Shown piece after piece: positions 9,685 to 18,427 of a stretch of DNA of 64,000 nt. The notes below the pieces were generated by a model. The model was not told the origin of the DNA. It did not search any database and saw nothing but the letters and a program-made list of their open reading frames with translations. Each line of letters opens with the position of its first letter. Within the stretch, counting starts at the first letter, position 1. Source of the stretch: JALZVT01 sp964634815. Its GTDB lineage: Bacteria; Pseudomonadota; Gammaproteobacteria; Pseudomonadales; Azotimanducaceae. Made by a program: the position numbers and the translations under genes. The stretch lies in NCBI GenBank assembly GCA_964634815.1, contig CAZWMD010000010.1, positions 52,300 to 116,299 of the forward strand, in the 5' to 3' direction.

Positions 9685-10497
9685 TTGACAGGGTTTCACA
9701 GCGAAACGGCGCTGATTGCCATCGACGAAGGCCGCTATAGCGGCCATGTGAGCGAGCACTGGAACATTGGTGGAAACCCAAATGGGGGATACCTGGTATC
9801 TATTGTTCTTGGTGCTATCTCAAAACTGAGTAAAGAGCATCCCGACCCGCTGTCGGTCACAACACATTATCTGCGACCAGGTATCCCGGGCGAGCCCTGT
9901 GAGGTAAACGTTGAGGTGATTCGCCGTGGTCGATCCATGACCACCGCTCGTGGCCAATTGATCCAGGTCGGGAAAACTCGCCTGGAAGTGCTCTGTGCCT
10001 TTGGCAACCTTGAGAATGCTTCTGCAAACAAACCCTTAGTTACCCTGCAAGCCCCGCAGATTCCACCACCACAGGAGTGTCCAGAACGCTCGGGCGAGGC
10101 GCAGGGCGTGGATTTGCCTATCATGAATCGCATAGAGATTCGGGTGAATCCAGAGACCATCCCCGACGTAGAGGGCACACCCCCGGGTAGAGCTGAAGTA
10201 TCTGGCTGGATTCGCTTCAGAGATGAATCCGCTGCTGATTCAGTATCAGCGGTGATGTTCACAGATGCCTTTCCACCGGCCTTGTTTGGGTTGCTTGGTG
10301 TCATTGGCTGGGTGCCCACGATCGAACTGACGGTTCATGTGCGACAACGTCCCGCTACACCCTGGTTGCTGGGGCGATTTGTTACCGATGATCTGCAGGG
10401 GGAGCGCATGATCGAAAGCGGGGCGCTGTGGGACGAGCAGGGCGCTCTGGTTGCGCAGTCTAGACAGCTTGGATTACTGCTGCCGCAAGGCGATTGA
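9685..10497 (+). CDS. Acyl-CoA thioesterase-like protein (TesB/4HBT_3 type)
   Basis: 270-residue double-hotdog thioesterase-like protein. I choose a TTG start at 9685 because it sits 6 nt after a clear GAGGAG ribosome site (9673-9678), giving MTGFHSETAL. The open frame from a TTG at 9625 lacks such a site. Typical features are the HWNIGGNPNGGYLVSIVLGA segment near residue 25, RPGIPGEPCEV and a C-terminal hotdog repeat with the ELTVHVRQRP strand and GRFVTDD. It likely hydrolyses acyl-CoA. It is followed 3 nt later by a kinase-like gene, indicating an operon. Confidence 0.82.
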   Translation: MTGFHSETALIAIDEGRYSGHVSEHWNIGGNPNGGYLVSIVLGAISKLSKEHPDPLSVTTHYLRPGIPGEPCEVNVEVIRRGRSMTTARGQLIQVGKTRLEVLCAFGNLENASANKPLVTLQAPQIPPPQECPERSGEAQGVDLPIMNRIEIRVNPETIPDVEGTPPGRAEVSGWIRFRDESAADSVSAVMFTDAFPPALFGLLGVIGWVPTIELTVHVRQRPATPWLLGRFVTDDLQGERMIESGALWDEQGALVAQSRQLGLLLPQGD

Positions 10498-10500
10498 GCC

Positions 10501-11487
10501 ATGACTCCTGATCTGCCAGACGAGGTTCAAAAGCGCCTTAAGCACCTGGGACAGGTGGGTGCAGACTGGCTTGATCAATTGCCTGCAACCCTTGCGCGAC
10601 TCAGCGACGAATGGCAAATCAGCCCGCAGTTGGTGTTACACGGTGGTAGCGAGTCGCTGGTGATGCGGGTCTTGCAGAATGACAATAGCGACGCGGTGCT
10701 GAAAGTGTTGCTGCCGTCCATCGCCGAGCCTGGTCAAAACGAGGCCTGGCCAAACCGTGAAACAGACGTGCTGGAGGCCGCTGGCGGTTGCGGATACGTG
10801 CGCCTGTTAGCCGCTGATGTCTCAACGTCAGCGATGTTGCTGGAACCCTTAGGGCCGCCCCTTGGGCAACTGGAGAGTGATGTGGATGTGCAGCAACAAC
10901 GGTTGTGCGACACGCTAAAGGAGTGCTGGCGTAATCCGGCAGCAGGACTTGGGTTAAACACCGGGGCGCAAAAGGCTCGCTGGCTGCGTGCGTTCATAAG
11001 CTCTCTCGCCCAATCCCGGAAAAACTCGATCTCTAAACAAACCTTGTCGCTTGCGCTTGAGTTCACCCATGAACGCGAGGCAGCGCACGCAGGGGCCGAA
11101 AAAGTGTTGGTTCATGGCGATCCTCATGAGATGAACATTTTGCAGTGCCCTGGTCCTGCCGCAGCGTCCCCGGGTTTCAAAATGATCGATCCGGACGGCC
11201 TTTATGCTGAGGCCGAATACGATGTGGGGGTCATCATGCGTGACGCCAGTTCAACGCTGCTCGAAACCGAATCCCATGCTCCCATAGAAAGGGGTATCGC
11301 CCGCTGCGAACGGCTGGCCTCACTCTCAGGCACCCAGTGTCTGCCTGTCTGGCAATGGGGTTATATTGAGCGTGTGTCCACCGGGCTTTACACAATGGAG
11401 CTGGGTATGCCCGAATACGCAAAGGACGCACTAGCGGTGGCCAACAGTTGGGCGACCCAAAATGCAGCAGACTGCTTTCGAACCTGA
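10501..11487 (+). CDS. Aminoglycoside/hydroxyurea phosphotransferase family kinase
   Basis: 328-residue protein of the APH(6)/hydroxyurea kinase family (PF04655 type). It has the Brenner motif HGDPHEMNIL around residues 206-215, a following MIDPDG magnesium-binding motif, and an ATP-lobe segment DAVLKVLLP. Members phosphorylate streptomycin or hydroxyurea, but many chromosomal homologues are not resistance genes, and no mobile element is nearby. It lies 3 nt after a thioesterase and overlaps the following SET gene by one base (TGATG at 11485-11489). Resistance should not be assumed. Confidence 0.82.
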   Translation: MTPDLPDEVQKRLKHLGQVGADWLDQLPATLARLSDEWQISPQLVLHGGSESLVMRVLQNDNSDAVLKVLLPSIAEPGQNEAWPNRETDVLEAAGGCGYVRLLAADVSTSAMLLEPLGPPLGQLESDVDVQQQRLCDTLKECWRNPAAGLGLNTGAQKARWLRAFISSLAQSRKNSISKQTLSLALEFTHEREAAHAGAEKVLVHGDPHEMNILQCPGPAAASPGFKMIDPDGLYAEAEYDVGVIMRDASSTLLETESHAPIERGIARCERLASLSGTQCLPVWQWGYIERVSTGLYTMELGMPEYAKDALAVANSWATQNAADCFRT

Positions 11488-11801
11488 TGCCTGTTATGCC
11501 GCAAAAACTGCCAAAACTTGAAGTTCGACAGAGTCCGATACACGGGCAAGGGTTGTTTGCGCTTGAGGCCATTGCCGAGGGGCGTTTGATCGGGGTGTGT
11601 GAAACGCAGCCCGCTGATCCACCCGGACCGCACACCCTCTGGTGCGACACTGGCCCGGTAAATGTGATTTGCGACCTGCGTTTTACGAATCATTCAGATC
11701 AACCCAACGTGGTGTATTACGACAGCCTGAGAGTGGTTGCCTTGCGTGACATCGACGTTGATGAAGAGCTGACCTACAACTACGGACCGGTAGACTTCTA
11801 G
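11487..11801 (+). CDS. Small SET-domain protein
   Basis: 104-residue minimal SET domain, a fold best known from lysine methyltransferases. The start ATG at 11487 overlaps the stop of the kinase gene. A second ATG nine bases later is also possible. Motifs visible are GQGLFAL (N-terminal SET strand), RFTNHSDQPN with the conserved NHS that binds S-adenosylmethionine, and ELTYNYG with the catalytic-type tyrosine. Standalone bacterial SET proteins of this size are common but their targets are mostly unknown. Cotranslation with the kinase is likely; a functional link is not established. Confidence 0.82.
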   Translation: MPVMPQKLPKLEVRQSPIHGQGLFALEAIAEGRLIGVCETQPADPPGPHTLWCDTGPVNVICDLRFTNHSDQPNVVYYDSLRVVALRDIDVDEELTYNYGPVDF

Positions 11802-11863
11802 GAAGTCTGTTAACTGTGAGCGGACGCGCCCCGCGTTAGTTCTGTCTCAGGTACACTCAGTAC

Positions 11864-12838
11864 ATGGCTGGACATCATCACCATCACATCGATCCCGAAG
11901 CCGGCGACACCCGGGTATTCTGGGCCATCGTTGTAAACCTGTTCCTCACGGCGGCGCAGATCGTTGGCGGTATTCTGTCAGGCAGCCTTGCCTTGATTGC
12001 CGATGCCATTCACAACCTGTCTGATGCCGTGTCACTCATCATTGCGTTTTTTGCGCGCAAGATTGCCCGGGCGCCGGCTGACGCGCAGATGACCTTTGGT
12101 TACGGCCGTGCTGAGGTGGTTGGGGCCCTGGTGAACTACACCACGCTGATTGTTGTTGGCCTCTACCTTGCCGTAGAAGCCGTGATGCGGTTTTTTGAGC
12201 CCGCAAGTGTCGACGGCTGGTTGGTGGTGATTATTGCCGGGGTGGCATTATTGGTTGATGGCGTGACCGCGGCACTTACCTATTCGATGTCCAAGTCGAG
12301 TGTGAACATCAGGGCCGCGTTTCTGCATAACCTGGCGGATGCCATGGGTTCGGTTGCTGTGATCATAGCGGGAACCCTGATCATTCTGTTTGGCTGGCAC
12401 ATTGTGGATCCCCTGGTCACGCTGATGATTGCAGGCTATATCCTGTGGCTTTCGTTTGCCGAAATCGGCGGGGTAGTGCGCATCTTGATGCTGGGCTCTC
12501 CCCCCGAGGTAAGTACCGATTCTGTGATCAGCACCATGCGTGGTGTTGAAGGGGTAGCCGATGTCCATCATGTGCACCTGTGGCAAATGCAGGAGCACGA
12601 AAACGCCCTTGATGCCCACCTGGTTATTGAGCCCAATCAATGGGATGAGGCGGATGCCATCAAGCTGCGCGTGAAACAATTGCTTGGCAAAGAGTTTTCA
12701 ATCAACCACTCAACGCTGGAAACAGAGTGTTCAGCCCACGCGTGTGACGCAGAGCTTCCCATTGGTCACGCAGCAGATGGTCACGCAGCAGAGGACGGCG
12801 AGCATTCCCATGCTGCCGCCCACGCTCACAGTCATTAA
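11864..12838 (+). CDS. Cation diffusion facilitator transporter (Zn/Cd/Co type)
   Basis: 324-residue inner-membrane cation/proton antiporter of the CDF family. The protein opens with a His cluster (GHHHHH at residues 3-8), has six predicted hydrophobic helices with the metal-site segments ADAIHNLSDA and HNLADAMGS, and ends with a cytoplasmic domain and a His-rich tail (HAADGHAAEDGEHSHAAAHAHSH region), both likely metal-binding. The length and layout resemble ZitB/CzcD, so zinc export is the first guess. No metalloregulator is adjacent. Its stop is 16 nt from the converging thiolase stop. Confidence 0.95.
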   Translation: MAGHHHHHIDPEAGDTRVFWAIVVNLFLTAAQIVGGILSGSLALIADAIHNLSDAVSLIIAFFARKIARAPADAQMTFGYGRAEVVGALVNYTTLIVVGLYLAVEAVMRFFEPASVDGWLVVIIAGVALLVDGVTAALTYSMSKSSVNIRAAFLHNLADAMGSVAVIIAGTLIILFGWHIVDPLVTLMIAGYILWLSFAEIGGVVRILMLGSPPEVSTDSVISTMRGVEGVADVHHVHLWQMQEHENALDAHLVIEPNQWDEADAIKLRVKQLLGKEFSINHSTLETECSAHACDAELPIGHAADGHAAEDGEHSHAAAHAHSH

Positions 12839-12854
12839 CCAAACGGGCTATTTC

Positions 12855-14084
12855 TTAGGTGCGCTCGATGATAATCGCTGGCGCCATGCCACCAGCGGCG
12901 CACATGGTCACCAGCGCTGTTCCAGCGTTGCGTCGTTCCAGTTCATCGAGTGCGGTGCCAATAAGCATTGAGCCCGTTGCGCCAATGGGGTGACCCAAAG
13001 CGATCGCACCGCCGTTCACATTGACCTTGGCGTGATCCACATCCAGATCGCGCATGAACTTGGCGGGAACGACGGCAAAGGCTTCGTTCACTTCGAACAG
13101 ATCAATGTCATCAAGCCCCATGCCTGCTTTATCGAGCACTTTCTTCGCGGCATCGACGGGCGCATTGAGAATGTACTCTGGGGAGTGTCCCATATTGGCC
13201 ATGGCCTTGATTTTGGCGCGGGGCTTCAGGCCGTTTTTCTGTGCGTATTCGGGGGAGGCCATCACTACGGCACCAGCGCCATCGACAACACCAGAAGAAC
13301 TGCCCGCATGATGCACATGGTTGATCTCAAGATCAGGCCATTTCTTTGCCACCATTTCGCGGAAAGTTAGACCGGTATCAAAGAACGGCAAGTCCATGAA
13401 GTTGCCAAACACGGGCTGCAGATTTGCGAGGCTCTCTACTGTGGTTTGAGGACGGGGAAATTCTTCAGCATCAAGCGCAAGGGTTCCGTCTGGTCGAAAC
13501 ACTGGCACCAGGCTTTTATCAAAAGCGCCAGCTTCAATAGCAGCGCCGGCACGATGTTGACTGGCGGCAGAAAAGGCATCCAGCTCCGCCCGGCTAAATC
13601 CCTCTTCGGTGGCAATAATATCCGCGGCAATGCCCACGTTGGTTTGTGGGTGGGCATCGCGCAGGTCCAGATTGTCTGCATCCAGTGGACGGCCACCACC
13701 CACAGCGGCCGTGTAAGACATCATCTCAACACCACCTGCGACCACCAGATCTTCCATGCCGCTCATGATGTTTGCCGCAGCAAGGTTCACTGAAGTGATG
13801 CCGCCGCCGCAGAAGCGATCCAGCGTCATGCCTGAGGCGCGCATGGAGTAGCCCGCATCCAGTGCCGCCATGCGGCCAATGCACGAACCCTGCTTGTCAA
13901 TCTGCCTGGAGCAGCTGATGATCACATCATCAATCTCTTCGGTCTTGAGCTGATTGCGCTCCTGCAGTGCCTTTAGCACCGTAGACAGAAGTTTTTGCGG
14001 ATGCACTTCCCACAGCGCCCCCTTGCCTTGTTTGCCAATACCGCGTGGTGTGCGGGCCGTGTCGATGATCCAGGCTTCGTTCAT
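12855..14084 (-). CDS. Acetyl-CoA acetyltransferase / thiolase
   Basis: 409-residue thiolase, which either cleaves 3-ketoacyl-CoA or condenses acyl-CoA units. I start at the ATG at 14084 (MNEAWIIDTARTPRG), which follows a GGAGA site, rather than 30 nt upstream. The nucleophilic Cys is in DRFCGGGITSVN, the His of the active site is in GGAIALGHPIGATG, and the second Cys is in ALVTMCAAGGM. The order and spacing are typical of the degradative FadA/AcaT-like group. No FadB partner is adjacent, so the pathway is not determined. Confidence 0.94.
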   Translation of the reverse strand: MNEAWIIDTARTPRGIGKQGKGALWEVHPQKLLSTVLKALQERNQLKTEEIDDVIISCSRQIDKQGSCIGRMAALDAGYSMRASGMTLDRFCGGGITSVNLAAANIMSGMEDLVVAGGVEMMSYTAAVGGGRPLDADNLDLRDAHPQTNVGIAADIIATEEGFSRAELDAFSAASQHRAGAAIEAGAFDKSLVPVFRPDGTLALDAEEFPRPQTTVESLANLQPVFGNFMDLPFFDTGLTFREMVAKKWPDLEINHVHHAGSSSGVVDGAGAVVMASPEYAQKNGLKPRAKIKAMANMGHSPEYILNAPVDAAKKVLDKAGMGLDDIDLFEVNEAFAVVPAKFMRDLDVDHAKVNVNGGAIALGHPIGATGSMLIGTALDELERRNAGTALVTMCAAGGMAPAIIIERT

Positions 14085-14236
14085 ACTATGCTTCTCCACT
14101 AAGTCTCTCTCCAAAGATTGCCTGACATTGTACCGCGAGTTTTCACGCCTTTACGATCTGGACCTCTGGGATGAACTTCTGAGCCTTATTAGAGACGAAC
14201 ACATCTGTTATCAGCTACCCCAAAGGAACAAAGCCC

Positions 14237-15499
14237 TTGCAGGACCGTTACGACAACCCGGTAAGTACAAACTCAGACCGGGCGTTCACCGCTTATTGTG
14301 AAGGCGTTGACCTGTGGCTTGCCGCCCAGGCTGGCGCCATAGAACGGTTTCAAGAAGCGGTGCGGCTTGACCCACGGTTTTGTCTGGCCCGGGCCGATCT
14401 TGCCCGGGCCCTGCAAACCATGGCCCAGCCGGCAGCGGCTCGCGAACAGCTGGCGCTGGCGCTGGAACACAGCGAGACGGCCGGGCTTTCAGACCAGGAG
14501 CTGGCGCATCTCCACATTGTAGGACTATTGGTCGGGGGCAAAAGCGTCGAGGCCTTCGAGGCCATCAAGGTACATCTGCGTCGCTACCCACGAGATGTGC
14601 TCATGCTGTCACCCTGTTGTGGTGTTTTTGGGCTCATCGGTTTTAGCGGCCGAGCAAATCGTGAGCAAGAGAACGCCGACTTTATGGCGCAGTTTGTCGA
14701 CAACTACCAGGGTGATTGGTGGTTCAACAGCCAGTACGCCTTTGCGTTGTGTGAAATTGGAGATCTTGCAGGTGCCGAGGAGCTTAACGAGAAAGCCCTT
14801 GCCGGAAACCCCAACAACGCCAATGCGATTCATCACCGAGCCCATATTCATTACGAAACCCAGCAGACTGTAGCTGGCCAGGCGGCGCTCAATTCCTTTC
14901 GCGAGACCTACTCGCGAGACTCTATTCTGCATTGTCATCTTGCCTGGCACGATGCCCTATGGGCCCTTGGCGAAGGGGATGAAACCCGGCTGTGGGAAGT
15001 TGTACGGTCAGATATCTTGCCTGATGTGACCTGTGCGCCGCCAATCAACGTAATGACCGACCTGGTGGCTGTACTTCTTCGTGCAGAGCTTGCTGGTGTG
15101 AAGCCACCCGTGGATCTTTGGCAGCAGGCCAGTGACTACGCGGCGCTGAGGTTTCCCAAGCCAGGGGTCTCTTTTGCTGATGCGCATAGCGCGGTGGCCC
15201 ATGCATGGACAGGCGGCCACAAGGAAGCGCTCAAGGCTCTGCAAGAGACGCAACGCGGCTGGGCGAGTGATTGTGTGCAAAATCTGGCGAGAGCCTTTGA
15301 GGCCTTTGCGGAACAAGACTGGAGTGCCTGTCTTGCTGCGCTTGATCCCGCGCTGGTTGATCACGAGCGGCTGGGTGGCAGTCGCGCCCAGCGAGACATG
15401 CTCGAGCTTGTTCGAGCCAGTGCCCAAACACGGCTGGGACAGACCCCTAATTCAGCAAGATTTCGAGAAACACTTCCCAATTATCGTCTAACTAACTGA
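14237..15499 (+). CDS. Tetratricopeptide-repeat protein, TTC38-like
   Basis: 420-residue helical repeat protein without a signal peptide. It starts at a TTG at 14237 with an AGGA about 10 nt upstream, and an early conserved block (AFTAYCEGVDLWLAAQAGA) precedes TPR-like helices across the whole length, with AVRLDPRFCLARADLARAL as the clearest repeat. The arrangement resembles the tetratricopeptide repeat 38 family, whose bacterial members are of unknown function. It is divergent from the thiolase. An upstream start is possible because TTG starts are weakly supported. Confidence 0.75.
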   Translation: MQDRYDNPVSTNSDRAFTAYCEGVDLWLAAQAGAIERFQEAVRLDPRFCLARADLARALQTMAQPAAAREQLALALEHSETAGLSDQELAHLHIVGLLVGGKSVEAFEAIKVHLRRYPRDVLMLSPCCGVFGLIGFSGRANREQENADFMAQFVDNYQGDWWFNSQYAFALCEIGDLAGAEELNEKALAGNPNNANAIHHRAHIHYETQQTVAGQAALNSFRETYSRDSILHCHLAWHDALWALGEGDETRLWEVVRSDILPDVTCAPPINVMTDLVAVLLRAELAGVKPPVDLWQQASDYAALRFPKPGVSFADAHSAVAHAWTGGHKEALKALQETQRGWASDCVQNLARAFEAFAEQDWSACLAALDPALVDHERLGGSRAQRDMLELVRASAQTRLGQTPNSARFRETLPNYRLTN

Positions 15500-15628
15500 A
15501 TTAGTTGCATAAATGACCTAATTGCCGGTTAGCCAGGGTTGGGTTTGCGCCCATGGATGTTAAACTCTCTGCCCGTCAAAGCAGCGCGTCATAAGCACCA
15601 GGTGCAGCAGTAAATACACAGGACAGGT

Positions 15629-16063
15629 ATGAGCGACTCATCATCTACAAATGAACCAACCAGTGAATCTACAGCCATACTTGAGGTTGGAGCAGGAATT
15701 GAAGTAAACGGTCTGCAAGCCAATCAGATCAGTGTTCTGCAAGAACAGCACGCCAGAGGGTTGATCGATGTACAACGCAAGGCTAGCGAGCTAAAAGTAG
15801 ATATACAGGCGTTGGATCAAACGCTTGAATCCCTGACCAGCCAGGCGCGCAGCGCAAATGATGCGGGCGTAAACATTACGGCCACTCACACCCAAAACAC
15901 CTCTCTGGGCCAAACGGAAATCATCGTCGGCAACACTCAGCGTGCTGCAGCAGGCAAGGTGGCACCGGTTTGGGCCGGGCTCGAAAATCCTCAGGTGAAA
16001 ACCGGACTAATGATTGCCGCAGCAGTCATTGCGGGTGCTGTGCTCGCCGCTGCATTTTCTTAA
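15629..16063 (+). CDS. Tail-anchored coiled-coil protein of unknown function
   Basis: 144-residue protein that I do not recognise. A Ser/Thr-rich N-terminus is followed by a probable amphipathic or coiled-coil helix at about residues 35-75, a polar linker rich in Thr and Asn, and one hydrophobic segment at about 125-143 ending at the C-terminus. That layout suggests a tail-anchored inner-membrane protein with the bulk in the cytoplasm. It is the first of three same-strand genes (15629-17170), with 25 nt to the second. The last gene of the run also ends in a single membrane helix. No homology-based function is offered. Confidence 0.75.
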   Translation: MSDSSSTNEPTSESTAILEVGAGIEVNGLQANQISVLQEQHARGLIDVQRKASELKVDIQALDQTLESLTSQARSANDAGVNITATHTQNTSLGQTEIIVGNTQRAAAGKVAPVWAGLENPQVKTGLMIAAAVIAGAVLAAAFS

Positions 16064-16088
16064 GCCAAGTTTTCCCAAGTTCAATTCC

Positions 16089-16382
16089 ATGGCTAACCAG
16101 CGACTCACGCTGCAAATTACAACTGATACAAATATTCAGTTAGCCATCAACGAACTGCGCCGCGTGCTGGGTGAGGCTGGGGTGGAAAATTCTGAGCTAA
16201 TGCAACTGTTGGCAGATTCGGCCAGTCGCCTCAGGGCAGATCTGCAGTCAGGGTCTCCAGGCAATACCGCTGACACCCTGATTCGCGGCGATGGTTACAT
16301 CATTCGAGTAACTAATCACGCCCCATCGGCCTGGTCCCGGAGCATCGATTGGATGTTGGGTCGTCGGGTTATTGCCCGTTGA
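16089..16382 (+). CDS. Small soluble protein of an unrecognised cassette
   Basis: 97 residues starting at ATG 16089 (MANQRLTLQI); the open frame extends upstream to 16014 but that part overlaps the preceding gene and reads poorly. The middle is helical (NIQLAINELRRVLGEAG, ELMQLLADSASRLRADL) and the C-terminus contains GDGYIIRVTNHAPSAW followed by an Arg-rich end. No signal peptide, membrane segment or catalytic motif is visible. Its stop overlaps the likely TTG start of the following gene (TTGA at 16379-16382). Position between two membrane-anchored proteins suggests a partner role, which is inference. Confidence 0.65.
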   Translation: MANQRLTLQITTDTNIQLAINELRRVLGEAGVENSELMQLLADSASRLRADLQSGSPGNTADTLIRGDGYIIRVTNHAPSAWSRSIDWMLGRRVIAR

Positions 16383-17170
16383 ACGACCAGGCGCAGTCAG
16401 AGAACCTAAACCTGTTGCCGCTTGATGCCTTGCGGGGTCTGGATTCTGCGATAGTCAGCGGCTTTCTGAACCTGGGTGAAACCACCCGCAGCACCCTTAT
16501 CAGCGAATACGCGGCTCGACACGGCGAGGCTGCCGGAGCCTGGTTAGGTCACGCCGCAACCCTCTGGCCAAGCGCTCGCCTGGGTGTCTCCCGGGTCACA
16601 CTTGCCCGGCTGTTTGCTCTGTTGCCGGAATACATGTCCCAGCAAGAAAGGCTGGAACTCGCAAAATCCATCTGGCACACCGCGCGCGCACCTACAAAGG
16701 CTGTGCTGAATGTACCGCCGGGGTATCGCAACCATGCGCTCTTGAGCGAACTGGTCAGAGAGCATTTCTTGGCGGTTTTGCCGAGCGTGCTGGAGCTTCC
16801 TGAAGCGCTTCAACAACGCGTGGCCTGGCTTAACGACCCGGCACTCAAGGCTCAGCAGGATGTGCTGAATCTGCTTTTGCTGGCGGAGCGTGACCAGTTG
16901 CTGTTACTGGCCGACGAACAGATCGAAGTTCTGTTTGCTCGACGTCTGGACGGTATGGAGATCCGCAGTACCTTCAATATCGCGGGACACAGCCTGTTGT
17001 TGAAAACCTCAACAAGTGTCGATGAGCCGGAGATTCTCAAGCAGCGCCTGTCTGCATCACGCCCACAGACCACGGGTCAGTCTATGGCGTCCAAAAGCGC
17101 TATTGTGGGAGGCCTGATTGGTACCCTCGTTGCACTGATCATCGTTGGACTGATTGTTTTTCTAAACTAG
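16379..17170 (+). CDS. Tail-anchored protein of unknown function
   Basis: 263-residue protein starting most likely at TTG 16379, whose TTGA overlaps the stop of the preceding gene, although a start at 16349 in the same frame is possible. The long N-terminal part is soluble and leucine-rich with several helical blocks (LARLFALLPEYMSQQERLEL, LLLAERDQLLLLADEQIEVL). The last 23 residues form a hydrophobic membrane helix (IVGGLIGTLVALIIVGLIVF) ending at the C-terminus. I recognise no family. Translational coupling with the small gene upstream argues for a joint function. Confidence 0.75.
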   Translation: MNDQAQSENLNLLPLDALRGLDSAIVSGFLNLGETTRSTLISEYAARHGEAAGAWLGHAATLWPSARLGVSRVTLARLFALLPEYMSQQERLELAKSIWHTARAPTKAVLNVPPGYRNHALLSELVREHFLAVLPSVLELPEALQQRVAWLNDPALKAQQDVLNLLLLAERDQLLLLADEQIEVLFARRLDGMEIRSTFNIAGHSLLLKTSTSVDEPEILKQRLSASRPQTTGQSMASKSAIVGGLIGTLVALIIVGLIVFLN

Positions 17171-17199
17171 CACGCGACCCTTGAGGGCTGAAACCAGAG

Positions 17200-18369
17200 A
17201 TGTTTGAGAGGCTGGATGATTCTCCTGAAGATGCGTTGCATGCCGTTATGGCGCGTTATCAAGCGGATCACAGAACAGACAAGATCGACCTTGGTGTTGG
17301 TGTATATCGAGAAGCCAATGGCAAATCTCCGATAATGCGCTGCGTTGCCGAGGCTCAACAGAGCTTAATGGAGCTCGAATCGTCCAAGGCCTATATTGGT
17401 TTGCGCGGTGATGAGCGCTTTCTTGCCGGCATCTCTGAGCTGCTTCTGGGTGCATCAGCCAAGCAACAAATCGCCTCTATCCAAAGTGTTGGAGGTACAG
17501 GGGGCATAAGATTGGCGCTGGAACTGGCCCGGTCGATCAATAGCAACCTGTCCGTGATTGTTGGCACGCCCAGTTGGCCCAACCATTTTGGTATCTGTGA
17601 CGAACTGGGTATCAGGTGCCAGCGATTCAACTACTACGACCGGAACAAGCAAGCCGCGAATATCGAGCAGTGCTACGCCGCTTTGCAGCTCGCCAAAGCC
17701 GGCGACATTTTTGTATTGCATGGCCCTTGCCACAATCCCACCGGCACAGATCTCCCATCAGCAGATCTGTTTGCCCTGATCAGGGCCGCTGGCGAGAAGG
17801 GGGTGGTACCCTTGATTGATGCGGCCTACTACGGCCTTGGCAACGATCTGGATGACGACCTAAGCCAGCTCAGACAGTATCTGGAACTGGCTCCTGAGGT
17901 ATTGCTGGTCATGTCCTGTTCGAAGGCTTTTGGGCTCTACAGAGAACGCACTGGCGTCTTGTTTGTTGGGTGCAGTGGCGTCACCGAAGCACGTCGTGCC
18001 CAGTCAAAGCTCGAAATTCTGGCCCGCGCAAATTACTCAATGCCGCCTTCCCACGGTGCAGCGGTGGCCGGTTTGATACTTGAAAATCCGGCATTATCAC
18101 TAAGCTGGCGTGAAGAGTTAGCCGCAATGAGACAACGGATCATGGATCTCCGGCAGGAACTCGCCGCTGGATCATCGATCTATCCTGCATTGGCGGCGGT
18201 ACCCCATCAGAAAGGCATTTTTTCTCTGTTGCCGCTGAGTTCTGAGCAGGTCAACGTACTCGCGCGACAAGAGGGTATCTACCTGGCTGAATCAGGTCGC
18301 ATTAATATTGCCGGCTTTAAATCTGGTGACATTGAGCGGTTCTTTAGCGCCCTGGCGAGGGTTCAATAG
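17200..18369 (+). CDS. Class I aminotransferase (aspartate/aromatic type)
   Basis: 389 residues, matching AspC/TyrB-type aminotransferases that move amino groups between amino acids and 2-oxoglutarate via pyridoxal phosphate. Conserved elements are KIDLGVGVYR near residue 28, the NPTGTDL segment, an aspartate in the DAAYYGLG cofactor-binding block, the Schiff-base lysine in SCSKAFGLYRERTG, and a C-terminal GRINIAG containing the carboxylate-binding arginine. Asparagine 172-like HNPTG is present. It lies just upstream of the isocitrate dehydrogenase gene, whose product supplies 2-oxoglutarate. A weak TAGAAT box lies between them, so they may have separate promoters. Confidence 0.92.
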   Translation: MFERLDDSPEDALHAVMARYQADHRTDKIDLGVGVYREANGKSPIMRCVAEAQQSLMELESSKAYIGLRGDERFLAGISELLLGASAKQQIASIQSVGGTGGIRLALELARSINSNLSVIVGTPSWPNHFGICDELGIRCQRFNYYDRNKQAANIEQCYAALQLAKAGDIFVLHGPCHNPTGTDLPSADLFALIRAAGEKGVVPLIDAAYYGLGNDLDDDLSQLRQYLELAPEVLLVMSCSKAFGLYRERTGVLFVGCSGVTEARRAQSKLEILARANYSMPPSHGAAVAGLILENPALSLSWREELAAMRQRIMDLRQELAAGSSIYPALAAVPHQKGIFSLLPLSSEQVNVLARQEGIYLAESGRINIAGFKSGDIERFFSALARVQ

Positions 18370-18427
18370 CACCCAGCTGGGTTAGAATAGATGACTGTTA
18401 ACGGCCCCAGGTCTTTGGAAAGTTCAG

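Noticed and set aside
10501..11487. Calling the kinase an antibiotic-resistance gene
   Set aside because: Only family membership is visible, and chromosomal homologues are often not resistance determinants. No mobile context supports it.
14350..14568. Antisense ORF under the TPR protein
   Set aside because: The product is low-complexity Ser/Ala/Arg text, typical of a shadow frame.
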